A stretch of DNA of 64,000 nt from a bacterium (GTDB lineage: Bacteria; Bacillota; Clostridia; Lachnospirales; Lachnospiraceae): positions 1-64,000 of the forward strand of contig JAQYCU010000068.1 of NCBI GenBank assembly GCA_028724545.1. Direction: 5' to 3'. The notes beneath the pieces are model-generated. The model was given only the letters and a program-made list of their open reading frames with translations, searched no databases and had not been told where the DNA came from. Shown in pieces: positions 29,412 through 39,758 of the stretch; the stretch's first letter is position 1, and each line of letters starts with the position of its first letter. Both the position numbers and the translations under genes were made by a program.

Positions 29412-29481
29412 ATATGGGGCAGAAACAATCTTTTCGTGGTATTTCAAACACGAAATAAAACAAATAAAACACAATCTTTTC

Positions 29482-30666
29482 TTATTGTAACACAATTACA
29501 AACGCTTTCGTATATTCTTTTGTAGAATTTCTGTCTAAAATCAGCATTCCACCGTGCATTTTCACAATTTTGGAAGCAATACTGAGTCCTAACCCGCTTC
29601 CTCCCTTTGAATTTCTCGAAGCATCTCCCATCACGAAAGGCTCAAATAAGTGTGCTGCAATTCCGTCATCAATCTGCTCCCCCGTATCGCCAAACAAAAT
29701 CTGCAGCCTTTCTTCCTCTTCCTCCCATCTCAGACGAATCAGAAGTTTCTGCCCACTGCCGGCATGACGAAGTTCATTATTCAGCAGATTGGCAAGCACC
29801 CTGGAAAACTGAATCTGGTCAATTTCCCACATAATCTGCTGTTCCAGAATATCCAATTCAACCTCGATTCCTCTCTGCTCAAAATCAGCATAAAAAAGCG
29901 CAATATTTTCACGCAGTACTTCTACAATGTCTTTTCGCTCCTTATGAAGACGGAATCCTTCACTGTCTATTTTGACATACTCAAACAGCAGGGCGAGCAA
30001 ATCATCCATTCTATGGGACTTGGTACAGATTGCATCCAGATATTGCTCTCTCTTCTTTTCATCCGTTATCATTCCGTCACGCAACGCCTGTGCATAGCCG
30101 GACACCGTTGTCATCGGCGTTTTCAAATCGTGCGCAATATCCGAAAGCATTAAGTTCCTCTTTCGCTCATACTCCTGATGCTGCTTTTGCTCCTCTGCTA
30201 TCATCCGTTGCGTTTCCTTTTCCATCAGACGGCTGAACAAAAGTCCTCCGGCCAGATATGGAAGTATGGCAAACAAAAATAAAAGCACGACAATAACAAA
30301 ACATCCCAGACAATACGAGTCCAAAAAGTTATCCTGCAATTCATAAAATATAATGCCAAATTCTTTAGGAAAAATCATTTGAAAATGTGACATCAGAAAC
30401 TGCAATACCGGTTCTACTGCCACATTTGGAAAAAGACTCAGAAAAAACTCTGCAATCATCCAGAAAAATAGAATATAGATGCTGACCGTTCCCGAACCAT
30501 TGTAAGCAAAATTTTCAAAAAAAGGACCACCGATGTACTCTCGTAAAACCGGGAAAATCCAATATGTACACAGCATATTGATTCCAATTTCACAAACTAC
30601 GATTCCCAACAGAACCCACAAGAACTTTTTGACAAGATACCGTTTCAATTCTTTTTTCTCTTTCAT
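29482..30666 (-). CDS. Sensor histidine kinase
   Basis: LSDIAHDLKTPMTTVSGYAQAL, HATPase GGSGLGLSIASKIV. Confidence 0.94.
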   Translation of the reverse strand: MKEKKELKRYLVKKFLWVLLGIVVCEIGINMLCTYWIFPVLREYIGGPFFENFAYNGSGTVSIYILFFWMIAEFFLSLFPNVAVEPVLQFLMSHFQMIFPKEFGIIFYELQDNFLDSYCLGCFVIVVLLFLFAILPYLAGGLLFSRLMEKETQRMIAEEQKQHQEYERKRNLMLSDIAHDLKTPMTTVSGYAQALRDGMITDEKKREQYLDAICTKSHRMDDLLALLFEYVKIDSEGFRLHKERKDIVEVLRENIALFYADFEQRGIEVELDILEQQIMWEIDQIQFSRVLANLLNNELRHAGSGQKLLIRLRWEEEEERLQILFGDTGEQIDDGIAAHLFEPFVMGDASRNSKGGSGLGLSIASKIVKMHGGMLILDRNSTKEYTKAFVIVLQ

Positions 30667-30715
30667 CTTATCCCCATTTCGTTTTGTTTACTTCATTGCC
30701 AACAGGACAGCATCG

Positions 30716-31411
30716 TTATTTTGCTTCAAAACGGTATCCCAGTCCACGCACAGTTTTGATATACTGGTTGCCATCATCCGAAAGTTTTGCCCGTAACTTG
30801 CTGATGCAGACCATAATATTATTATCGGCAATAATATATTCTTCCTGCCAGCCATATTCATAAATCTGCTGCTTCGTATATATTTTACCGGGATGGCTCA
30901 TAAAAAGTTCCATCAGGCGATATTCCGTCGAGGAAAGTTCGATTTCTTCTCCGTTTTTTGTCAAAATACAACTGTCTAAATCCAGTGTTAAATCCTTGAC
31001 CTGAAGCAGACGTTTCTGTCCACGCGAATCATTCGCCCCCAATGAATAAAAGCGACGGATGTTGGAATTGATGCGCGCTACTGCCTCCAATGGATTAAAC
31101 GGTTTTGCAATGTAATCATCAGCCCCCAAATCCAGTCCTAATATCTTATCATTGTCAGAGGTTCTTGCCGACAGCATCACAACCGGAAGATTGCTGGTTT
31201 TCCGGATTTCTTTTAAAACGTGAAAACCGTCCTTTTTCGGCATCATCACGTCCAGAATCAACATTGCGATATCCTGTTCACGGCTCAATATCTGCAATGT
31301 TTCTTCGCCGTCTTCTGCCTCTAACACTTCGTAACCTTCTTTTTCCATATATAAACGAAGCAAATCCCGTATTTCTGCTTCATCATCAGCAATCAGTATG
31401 CGATATTTCAT
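30716..31411 (-). CDS. OmpR/PhoB-family response regulator
   Basis: ILIADDEAEIRDLL, ILDVMMPKKDG, winged-helix C-terminus; adjacent to the kinase. Confidence 0.95.
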   Translation of the reverse strand: MKYRILIADDEAEIRDLLRLYMEKEGYEVLEAEDGEETLQILSREQDIAMLILDVMMPKKDGFHVLKEIRKTSNLPVVMLSARTSDNDKILGLDLGADDYIAKPFNPLEAVARINSNIRRFYSLGANDSRGQKRLLQVKDLTLDLDSCILTKNGEEIELSSTEYRLMELFMSHPGKIYTKQQIYEYGWQEEYIIADNNIMVCISKLRAKLSDDGNQYIKTVRGLGYRFEAK

Positions 31412-31439
31412 TGTCCTCTCCCTTAACTAAAAACATCAT

Positions 31440-31560
31440 CTTCTGCTCTGCTATCATTAGCGAAATATATTTCTTTCTGCTCATCTGCCCCGTTATCAGC
31501 AACGAAACAGATTACTTTCTGCACCCCTATATCATCGTCATTCCTTCATAATATATATTA
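31440..31560. repeat. Degenerate tandem repeat (34-44 bp) spanning the DUF975 gene stop codon
   Basis: TTTCTGC anchors at about 31440, 31474, 31516 and 31560. Confidence 0.6.
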
Positions 31561-32369
31561 TTCTGCACGCTGTCTTTGCCACTCAGCCTGCGATACAGTG
31601 CTGCCTGCACCAGATACCGGTACGGAATGACAAAAAAGATTCCCAGCATCCCCAGCGTCAATCCATTCAGAATCTCCCAGCCGACAAAGGACAAATCAAG
31701 TACAAACATCTTCCATTTGTTTTCCTGCACAATGGCTTTGCTGCGTGCAAATGCTTCCTTTGCATCCATATCCGTGTCCTCAGCCAGCAGATAAGGAATC
31801 ATATGGTATTCATACATTTTTACGATTCCCGGCACAACCAGAAGGAGTGACCAGAGTATGGTATAAATATCTCTTAGCAGCATAACGCACACTACATTTT
31901 TGTAATTGTGCTCAAATGCGTAAAACAGTTCTTTTAACTTAGGGCGCATTTCAAAACTCTGCGTAAACAAACGCGTGACACCCACGGACAACGGATTCAG
32001 TACCAGAATGCGAACCAGTGACACCAAAAACAACAGCAATATGCCAATAGCAACAATCACAATTACTTTTGTCAGCAAAAAAGCTGCTTTTTCAATGTGG
32101 TAACTCTTTATATGCAATTTATCCATATTGAGAAGTTTCTTTTGTTTCTCGCTGTTATGTATCACGGTAATATTGCCGGACGGCCGGGCAGACAGCTGCA
32201 TCACTTCCTCTGACAAAGGTTCTGCCAGACTGGACACGAGCCTGCCATCGCCAAAAAAGCAAGATAACAGCAAAGCAATCAGAACCATCCTCCAATAATG
32301 CAATTTGAGAATTTTCTTGCTTTTTTCTTTTAATTCTTTTCTGCTCCACGCTATCCGGTTCATACCCAA
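31527..32369 (-). CDS. DUF975 family membrane protein
   Basis: 280 aa multi-TM; LNPLSVGVTRLFTQS..., WSLLLVVPGIVKMYEYHMIPYLLAED. Confidence 0.75.
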   Translation of the reverse strand: MGMNRIAWSRKELKEKSKKILKLHYWRMVLIALLLSCFFGDGRLVSSLAEPLSEEVMQLSARPSGNITVIHNSEKQKKLLNMDKLHIKSYHIEKAAFLLTKVIVIVAIGILLLFLVSLVRILVLNPLSVGVTRLFTQSFEMRPKLKELFYAFEHNYKNVVCVMLLRDIYTILWSLLLVVPGIVKMYEYHMIPYLLAEDTDMDAKEAFARSKAIVQENKWKMFVLDLSFVGWEILNGLTLGMLGIFFVIPYRYLVQAALYRRLSGKDSVQNNIYYEGMTMI

Positions 32370-32478
32370 AACTCCTATCTATCGTTTATTTGCAATCATA
32401 TCCTGCTGTCTTTTTTCTTTTCTAATGATAGCATAGGACTCTTTTCTTAACACTGATAAAACCTTAACATTACCTTAT

Positions 32479-33663
32479 TTAACGGTAACGGCGGCTGTAT
32501 ACGGCACCTTTTAATTCCGATTTATATACTTTTCTTCCCCAATGGATGATACAGGTATTTCCTGCATTACATTCCCCGACAACAACATAGTTGCTGTGCT
32601 TTTCGGTAATAATTACGGAATGGCCACTGTAACGGATAACATCTCCCATACGGCACTTTGAGAAAGAACGGAAATTTTTTATCTTCGCCGTTTTGCCATA
32701 AATCAAATCGCTCATCTTCCACGCGAAACCGTAACACTGATATCCCAGAACACCATTCGGACAGTTGTAATGATTACAGGTTGTCAGTCCATTTCCTCTG
32801 CTGTGGTCGCAAGGCCGACTGGTAATTGTGGAACTGTTGTATTTTCTTTTTCCAACGTGATTCCAGTATTTTCCAGTCGGATATTGTTTCTGCAATTTTT
32901 TAAATTTATTTGCCACCTTCTGCGTGCTCATAGAATAAACAGCAGTGCTGTCACCAAAAGAGCCATAGACATAATGACTGCCATATTTTACATAAGCGCG
33001 CACTTTAAATTTGGTAGTTTTTGTTTTGGAAATCTTAGACGCCGTCCATTTCAGTGTGCTTCCACTTTTGACAGTTTTTACTTTTTTATAAGAACCACTG
33101 CCTACTTTACGGTAAATCTGGTAACCGGAAACGCCACTTGCTTTCTTCCATTTTACGGTTGCTTTCGTACCCTTTCTGCTAATAGACGTAATCTTTGGCT
33201 TGCTAATGGAGGCCTTGAAATCCGTAGAAACACCTCCGGCTTCTGTTATCGTTCCATTTGTATCAAAGTACGCAACAATACGATAGGAAAAAGAAATGCC
33301 ACGCCGAAAACCGGTATCCTTAAAACTGTGTGTGCTATTCATTACATTTGTTACGGTACCAATTTTCTGATAATCCGTATCATAAGGGCTTTTACGGTAA
33401 ACATAAAAGCCGTCGTTATTTCCTGAACTGTACCACGAAAATGTAATCGAAGTCGAAGTATAACTTGCGATATATGCGTTGGAAATGGAGTAATATTGCG
33501 TCCGGGTATCCGGTTCCACATCCGGTTCTTCCGGATAATCATAATACCCAAGCTGTTTCAATGCTGCTGCCGAACTGACCGTTCCCAGTCCTGTGACAGG
33601 ACTGACTGTTGCCATAACAAAAGCAAGCAGGCAAATCAGAATTTTTTTCATATTCTTCTTCAT
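32479..33663 (-). CDS. Secreted Fn3-like protein with C-terminal papain-fold/CHAP-like putative cysteine hydrolase domain
   Basis: Signal peptide; Fn3-like WKKASGVSGYQIYRKVGSGSYKKV; GYQCYGFAWKMSDLIYG...GDVIRYSGHSVIITEKHSNYVVVGECN...IHWGRKV. Confidence 0.7.
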   Translation of the reverse strand: MKKNMKKILICLLAFVMATVSPVTGLGTVSSAAALKQLGYYDYPEEPDVEPDTRTQYYSISNAYIASYTSTSITFSWYSSGNNDGFYVYRKSPYDTDYQKIGTVTNVMNSTHSFKDTGFRRGISFSYRIVAYFDTNGTITEAGGVSTDFKASISKPKITSISRKGTKATVKWKKASGVSGYQIYRKVGSGSYKKVKTVKSGSTLKWTASKISKTKTTKFKVRAYVKYGSHYVYGSFGDSTAVYSMSTQKVANKFKKLQKQYPTGKYWNHVGKRKYNSSTITSRPCDHSRGNGLTTCNHYNCPNGVLGYQCYGFAWKMSDLIYGKTAKIKNFRSFSKCRMGDVIRYSGHSVIITEKHSNYVVVGECNAGNTCIIHWGRKVYKSELKGAVYSRRYR

Positions 33664-33682
33664 ATCACTTCCAGCCTTTCTT

Positions 33683-34630
33683 TTATAAATTTAGCCCTTT
33701 GTCCTCCTGACAGCCCAGAACCAGATTCATACATTCAATCGCTGCTCCGGAAGCACCTTTGCCTAAATTGTCAAACTGTGACGAAACTACAATTCGTTCT
33801 TCGTTTCCCGTAACATAAATTTTTAATCCGTCCCAACCGGACAAACCATTTCCCGGCAGGAATCCACTTTGTATTACTTCATCTTCTGTCCCAGCAACCT
33901 GAATAAACTTCTGGTCTGCATAATATTTGGCAAAATACTGCTGCAGTGTTTCCGGTGTCTGTCTGCCTTGCAGCATATCAGTATAAAGAGGAACTGACAC
34001 TACCATGCCACTATAATAATCGTCAATGATTGGTGAGAAAAGAGGTGCTCTTTTCAGACCTGTGATTTTCTGCATCTCCTTTAAGTGTTTATGCTGCTGG
34101 CTGAGCGCATATTCGCGTGCCGAAGAAAAAGTTTCCGGGCGGTCTGCTGCCTGATAATTGGCAATCGTCTTTTTTCCACCACCACTATATCCTGTCAGTG
34201 AAAAACTGCTGACCGGGTACTCTTTCGGTAAAATATTTCCGGCAACCAGTGGGTACACCAGCGAAATAAATCCCGTTGCGTGGCATCCCGGAACAGCAAT
34301 TCTCTTACCATGCATAATCTTCTCCCTGTGTTCACGGGAAAGCTCCGGAAATCCATACGCCCATCCTGCCTCGGTACGGTGCGCCGTGGAAGTATCGATA
34401 ATGCATACCTTATCATTTTCCACCAGCGAAACAGACTCTCTTGCTGCTGCATCCGGCAGGCACAAAAATGTAATGTCTGAAGCGTTAATCATTTTGGCAC
34501 GCTCCTGTGGGTCCTTGCGCTTTTCGGGGTCAATTTTTAAAATCTCCACATCATCCCTTGTCTGAAAGCGTTCATCGATACGAAGTCCTGTTGTTCCTTC
34601 GCTGCCATCTATAAATACTTTTGTTTTCAT
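33683..34630 (-). CDS. argC: N-acetyl-gamma-glutamyl-phosphate reductase
   Basis: MKTKVFIDGSEGTTGLRI, VPGCHATGF. Confidence 0.93.
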   Translation of the reverse strand: MKTKVFIDGSEGTTGLRIDERFQTRDDVEILKIDPEKRKDPQERAKMINASDITFLCLPDAAARESVSLVENDKVCIIDTSTAHRTEAGWAYGFPELSREHREKIMHGKRIAVPGCHATGFISLVYPLVAGNILPKEYPVSSFSLTGYSGGGKKTIANYQAADRPETFSSAREYALSQQHKHLKEMQKITGLKRAPLFSPIIDDYYSGMVVSVPLYTDMLQGRQTPETLQQYFAKYYADQKFIQVAGTEDEVIQSGFLPGNGLSGWDGLKIYVTGNEERIVVSSQFDNLGKGASGAAIECMNLVLGCQEDKGLNL

Positions 34631-35580
34631 TATCTTCTCCTCCTTGCTACTACAATAATGCAGCCTATGATAGCTATAATAGATACAACAACGGTAACGG
34701 CTGCTGCCGGTTTGTTCGGCTCTTTTTGGGCTGCCACATTCTGTTTACCGGCATTTTTTTCGTCCATTTTCTGTTTGTCAGAAGATGCTTTTTCCGGTGA
34801 CGGTGTTTCTTCTATAACAGGCTCCGGACTTGGCGTAACGGTTTCTTCCGGTTCAGACGTTTCCTCCGGCTCTGCTGTTTCCTCCGGTTCGGATGGAAGT
34901 ACTGTATAATCCAGTTCATTGTCGATGGCATAGGTTTCTGCATCCGAATCCTGATAGCATTTTATCTCGAAATCTTCTATCTTTTCTCCATCATCATAAC
35001 CCAGCGATTCCTCCTGCAATTTTGTATTCTGTGGGACAGTTACTTTTATCAGGCTGGTACAGCCGTCAAATACCGTTTTCTTTACTTTTTTTAACTTTTT
35101 CGGCAATGCAATACTTTTTAATGACGTGCATTCTTTAAATGCTTCTTTTTCAATAGTCTTTACACTGTCCGGCAGCACGATTTTTTTCAGTTCTGCACAT
35201 CCGGCAAAAGTCCGTTCTCCAATAACCAGAACTCCCTTCGGAACAACTACTTTAACGCAGTCGCTCTCAGCAAATGCTTCGGAACCAAGAATCGTTACTT
35301 TTTTATCTTCGATTTTTTTGGCAATGCGCACCTTTGTGTCATTTCCTATATATTCTGTAATTTTAATGGTATCATTATCGCGAACAACATATTTATAGTC
35401 ACCCTCTGTTCTTTCTTCACTCTCGGCACGGGCAACTGACACGGCATCCGGGCTAATCCTGTCTGTCATCTCCTTTGGCAAAAACAGACTTCCTGCTATG
35501 ACTGCTGCTGCAACTGCACCTAATATCAATTTTCTCACAACATTTCCCCCTTTTGTTTTATTCATCTTATCATACACCAA
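34630..35580 (-). CDS. LRR_5 (BspA-like) surface protein with Pro/Glu/Thr repeats and C-terminal TM anchor
   Basis: LKKIVLPDSVKTIEKEAFKECTSLKSIALPKKLKKV; EPEETSEPEETVTPSPEP; C-terminal TM + RRRR. Confidence 0.8.
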   Translation of the reverse strand: MVYDKMNKTKGGNVVRKLILGAVAAAVIAGSLFLPKEMTDRISPDAVSVARAESEERTEGDYKYVVRDNDTIKITEYIGNDTKVRIAKKIEDKKVTILGSEAFAESDCVKVVVPKGVLVIGERTFAGCAELKKIVLPDSVKTIEKEAFKECTSLKSIALPKKLKKVKKTVFDGCTSLIKVTVPQNTKLQEESLGYDDGEKIEDFEIKCYQDSDAETYAIDNELDYTVLPSEPEETAEPEETSEPEETVTPSPEPVIEETPSPEKASSDKQKMDEKNAGKQNVAAQKEPNKPAAAVTVVVSIIAIIGCIIVVARRRR

Positions 35581-35707
35581 AATTGTGTCATTGTCATTTC
35601 ATATTTTTGTTTTTGGGAGGGAAAAAGTTCCCTCAGAAAATTTCTTTACGGAATCCCAAAAGTTTGCTAAAATATTGTTCTTATAAGAAGAAAGGACGGA
35701 AATCATT

Positions 35708-36358
35708 ATGCGACTTCGGAATATCAGAGGGGCACAGGAAAAAATCCTGGAAAACCCATATACAATACAGACAGACGGCTTAAATGGAGATGACTACAAG
35801 GGCCTCTGGCAGGATAAAATATTTGGCAATCATAACCCTGTCCACATCGAGATTGGCATGGGCAAGGGCCAGTTCATTACACAGCTTGCACTGGAGCATC
35901 CCGGCATTAATTATATCGGAATCGAAAAATATTCCAGCGTTCTTGTACGTGCACTGGAAAAAAGGGAAACGCTGGAAACCGACAATCTTATTTTTATGCG
36001 AATGGATGCAGAGGATTTGACTTCGTATTTTGCACCGGGCGAAGTAGACAGGATTTATCTGAACTTTTCTGACCCGTGGCCAAAGGACCGTCACGCCAAA
36101 AGACGCCTTACCTCCACGAATTTTTTGGAGCGTTATGACAAAGTGCTGTCGCCGGATGGCTATATCCAGTTCAAAACGGACAACCGGCCATTATTTGATT
36201 TTTCATTGGAACAGTTGGACGAAGCCGGCTGGATAAAAGACGAGGTGAATTTTGACCTGCACAAAGATGGACCGGCACCAAATAATATTATGACAGAGTA
36301 TGAAATGAAATTTTACCAAATGGGCAATCCAATCTGCCGTCTGGTTGCCCATAGGTAA
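35708..36358 (+). CDS. trmB: tRNA (guanine-N7-)-methyltransferase
   Basis: IEIGMGKGQFITQLA, NFSDPWPKDRHAKRRL, TDYE-type C-terminal MTEYEMKF. Confidence 0.95.
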   Translation: MRLRNIRGAQEKILENPYTIQTDGLNGDDYKGLWQDKIFGNHNPVHIEIGMGKGQFITQLALEHPGINYIGIEKYSSVLVRALEKRETLETDNLIFMRMDAEDLTSYFAPGEVDRIYLNFSDPWPKDRHAKRRLTSTNFLERYDKVLSPDGYIQFKTDNRPLFDFSLEQLDEAGWIKDEVNFDLHKDGPAPNNIMTEYEMKFYQMGNPICRLVAHR

Positions 36359-36436
36359 TATATTGCTGTTTTAGTCGGGTTACATTCTCCTTTATTTTGC
36401 CATTTTATCTGGTTTTGCTATTTGATTCGCAGATTC

Positions 36437-37729
36437 CTATTTTTCAAATTCATCAAGTGCCTTGATTTTTTTGCCACGCAGACGGCTGCTAATCAATTTG
36501 TTGACCAGAAATGCGATAACTGCTACGACAGGAACGCCAATGAACATCCCCAGCACGCCAAAGTACGCACCACCAACGGTAATGGCAAAGATAACCCAGA
36601 TAGGGCTGAGGCCGGTGGATTGTCCGAGGAGTCGTGGCCCCAGTATCCATCCGTCAAACTGCTGGATAATTAATATCATAATAGCGAAAACCAGTGCTGC
36701 CTCCCAGTCAATACACAGATAAATCAGCACTCCGGGAATAGCACCGATAAATGGGCCGAAGTAAGGAATCATATTTGTGATGCCCACGATTACACTCAGC
36801 AAAACAGCATATGGCAGATTTAATATACTCATAGCAGCAAAACAAATACAGCCTATAATAAAGGAGTCAATCGCTTTGCTAATCAGGAAGGAACTAAAAA
36901 TGTCATTGCATTCATGGAAAGTCGTGCAGATGACATCGCCTTTCTGTTCCGGGAAAAATGCGTACACAACACGTTTTGCCTGAAAACGGAACGATTCCTT
37001 GCTGTAAATCATATACATTGAAATTACGATTCCAAGCACGATATTGAGTGCCAGTTTCACAATCGACATTGATACCGAATATACCATAGGAAGAAGATTG
37101 CTGACTAAGTTGGTGCCATATTCGACCAGATTTGGAACCATATTTGCCAGTTGCTTATTCACTGCATTCATATTAAATTCCGGATATTTTTTCTCCAAAA
37201 TGAGCAGTTCTTCCATAAAATACCGGTACATAGCAGGCACTTTGTTGGTGAGTTCCTGAATACTTTCTGCAATTTGTGGAATGACAAATACAAAAGAAAT
37301 CAAAATAAATCCCAAAACAATCGCATACGACAGTATCATGGCAATAACAAATGTCACTTTCTTTGCCTTGCCTTTTGCAATTGTTTTCTGAAGCAAACCG
37401 TCTATTTTCCCGACAAGTGGGGACAAAAAATAGGCTATCAGAACGCCTAGTAAAAACGGCTCCAGTGTTTTCAGCATATTTTTGATAAATGTTGTAGTTG
37501 CTGTCCAGTGTGACATCAACATAAAAACAAGAATTGCTGTCACTATGACAAAAAGTGCATATTTGCAGACAGACAAATATTTCTTATTAATCCGAATCCA
37601 TCGGATTGGTTTCGCTTCCGAATTGTTTTTTTGTCCGGCAGCAAATGCGCTGTTTTTTTGTTCAGCAGTTAATTTTTCGTTTTGTCTGGCAGCTGGCTTT
37701 TTCGCCTGCTCAGATGGTTTTGATGCCAA
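36437..37729 (-). CDS. AI-2E family transporter
   Basis: IGITNMIPYFGPFIGAIPG; multi-TM. Confidence 0.9.
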   Translation of the reverse strand: MASKPSEQAKKPAARQNEKLTAEQKNSAFAAGQKNNSEAKPIRWIRINKKYLSVCKYALFVIVTAILVFMLMSHWTATTTFIKNMLKTLEPFLLGVLIAYFLSPLVGKIDGLLQKTIAKGKAKKVTFVIAMILSYAIVLGFILISFVFVIPQIAESIQELTNKVPAMYRYFMEELLILEKKYPEFNMNAVNKQLANMVPNLVEYGTNLVSNLLPMVYSVSMSIVKLALNIVLGIVISMYMIYSKESFRFQAKRVVYAFFPEQKGDVICTTFHECNDIFSSFLISKAIDSFIIGCICFAAMSILNLPYAVLLSVIVGITNMIPYFGPFIGAIPGVLIYLCIDWEAALVFAIMILIIQQFDGWILGPRLLGQSTGLSPIWVIFAITVGGAYFGVLGMFIGVPVVAVIAFLVNKLISSRLRGKKIKALDEFEK

Positions 37730-37948
37730 AAGAATCCCCTCCTTATTTTTCTAATTTGGATATGCATAACACTCTGTACTATTTTTAGCAATGTATTGTA
37801 TTTTTGAACGAAACACCGATTTTCCAATTCCTTTCAAGAGATTTGGCATTTCTTTTTCATACTGTAGTCCTAATTCTTTGATTTTAACTGATGATACACT
37901 GTATAATTCTGACATAATATTCCCCTTCGCTATCCCATTATTTGATAC

Positions 37949-39378
37949 TTACATTACCTTCCATGAACCTTTTCTATTTGTCCCAACCCTCTTAATCTTG
38001 TCATTGTCTTTTAATTTTTTTACATAATACTTTACCTGATTATCCGTAATCTCCAATTTTTTCATAATTTCCTTTGTAGTAACATCAGGTTGAACCTTTA
38101 ATAATTCAATAAGCCTATTTTCTAAATCATTAAAATCAGACGCATTCTCTTGCTGCATCTCGTTTTGGTTTGATTGGTTGGTTTGATTGGTTGGTTTGGT
38201 TTGATTGGTTGGTTTTCTAAACATCGTAACTAAAAATCCATCACCCAACTCTTCAAATAAAGGCTCCTGCAAACCATATTCTTTGCATCTGCTAATAATT
38301 CGTGGAATTCCAGTCCCCCATGCCTCAACAATCTTCATATAATGAAAAGCTTCTGCAATAGTTTCATTTCTACAAGTAGATTTTCCATGTTTTGCTGTTA
38401 TGATATCAAGACCACCATACAACATTCCCGGTGAAAGCACCTCGATTCTATCATCAAAAATACATACCTGAATGCAGGATCTATCCAAATAACTTCTATG
38501 CAAAACAGCATTAGCAATCATCTCTCTAATAGCTGTAATTGGAAGTTCATAAACATCTGACCTGTATAATCCTTCAATATTTGCCCCCATATTTATGTGT
38601 CTCAAAACAAATTGATACGCTTCATCCACCTGTTCTTGTATTGGACCAGTAAATTCCTTTTGATCTATAAATATATCTCTTGAAATCCCCTTAAAAAGGG
38701 CACATTGAATTTTTGCTGACTTATTATGATTTTCAGTCAGCAAATCAAAAGCATGTGTTGGATATCTGTCTCTTCCAACTTTGCATAATACTCCAAAATC
38801 CTCTAACTTCTCAAGCGTCATATCTTTTATAGCAGTTTTCTCTTCCTCTGTTTTGCATGCATTTATTGCTGTCTGTTTCATATTAGCGCACAAATCTAAT
38901 GACTTCTTCTGATCATATTCTCTTCCAATATCCTGCAAAGAATCATAAGATATCCCCTGACCTTCCAGTTCTAATTCCTGTAATTTTCTTGCATCTGCTG
39001 GTCTGCTTGTACCATTGATTCTAATATAGGCAGTTGTTTCTTTTCCTTTATTTGCAAGATAATATGGTCTAAACTTACCCGGCACAATATCAATTTCTAA
39101 GACGGTTTTTTCTTCTAGCGTCTTAATTGTAATATCTGGTTCAATCTGTGGAGTACATGCATCTGATATCATAGTTGAAATAGCGTCTGATAATTTGAAT
39201 GGGCTCTGCTCTCCAATACCATATACAATACCAGTTTCATCTTCAATTCCCAATATCACCTTACCACCAGTACTATAGAAAATGCAATTATATCCTTAAG
39301 AAATTTCTCATGTTTATTGGGAATTTCTCTCTTAAATTCAATATTTTTACCTTCTCCAAAATATTCTTTACTAACCAC
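37949..39378 (-). pseudogene. AlbA-type/ATP-binding putative transcriptional regulator, interrupted by an apparent -1 nt frameshift near 39273-39280
   Basis: Track ORF 37949..39259 starts mid-domain (MILGIEDETGIVYG); upstream, out of frame by one base, GTG 39378 reads MVSKEYFGEGKNIEFKREIPNKHEKFLKDIIAFS; one extra base in TCTATAGT would restore ...IAFSNSTGGKVILGIED. Confidence 0.75.
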
Positions 39379-39423
39379 GGTTTCACCTCCAATTTCATTA
39401 TTGCCGATATCAATTACAATGAT

Positions 39424-39540
39424 TTACTTCTTGACAAATTCTTTCATTCTCAAATATATTTTTTTAATTGATTCTATATCATCATTACTAATATGCTCTA
39501 ACTCAAATTCTAGTTTTTGTAGTTCAGTATAATTTTCCAA
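39424..39540 (-). CDS. Small 38-aa helical ORF (TTG start) upstream of the AlbA-type gene
   Basis: AAGGAGATAAAGT-TTG; (M)ENYTELQKLEFELEHISNDDIESIKKIYLRMKEFVKK; below the track length cutoff. Confidence 0.55.
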   Translation of the reverse strand: MENYTELQKLEFELEHISNDDIESIKKIYLRMKEFVKK

Positions 39541-39758
39541 ACTTTATCTCCTTAATACATTTCCATTTTATCATATTTCAATAACCTTCTCAATCCTAAT
39601 CATCCACTATGGCTGTGCAGTGTCTGTTTGCCACACCCCCCCAAAAAATTCTCAACGAATCTCCCCTATTCTCAATGATTCTTTTGTGTTATACTAGAAA
39701 ATGATTCCGGACTGCCTGCCAGTCCGACTACAATCCACCAGAAAAGAGGAATTATTTT

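Noticed and set aside
29460-29500. 3'-end duplication after the histidine kinase gene (AGAAAAGATTGTGTTTT / CGAAAAGATTGTTTCTG)
   Set aside because: Only a 12-13 nt match in AT-rich sequence; too weak to add to the seven clearer cases
39199-39471. Plus-strand 90-aa ORF (and 39317-39532) near the AlbA-type gene
   Set aside because: Antisense to the frameshifted AlbA-type 5' end and the small minus-strand ORF; AT-driven hydrophobic composition
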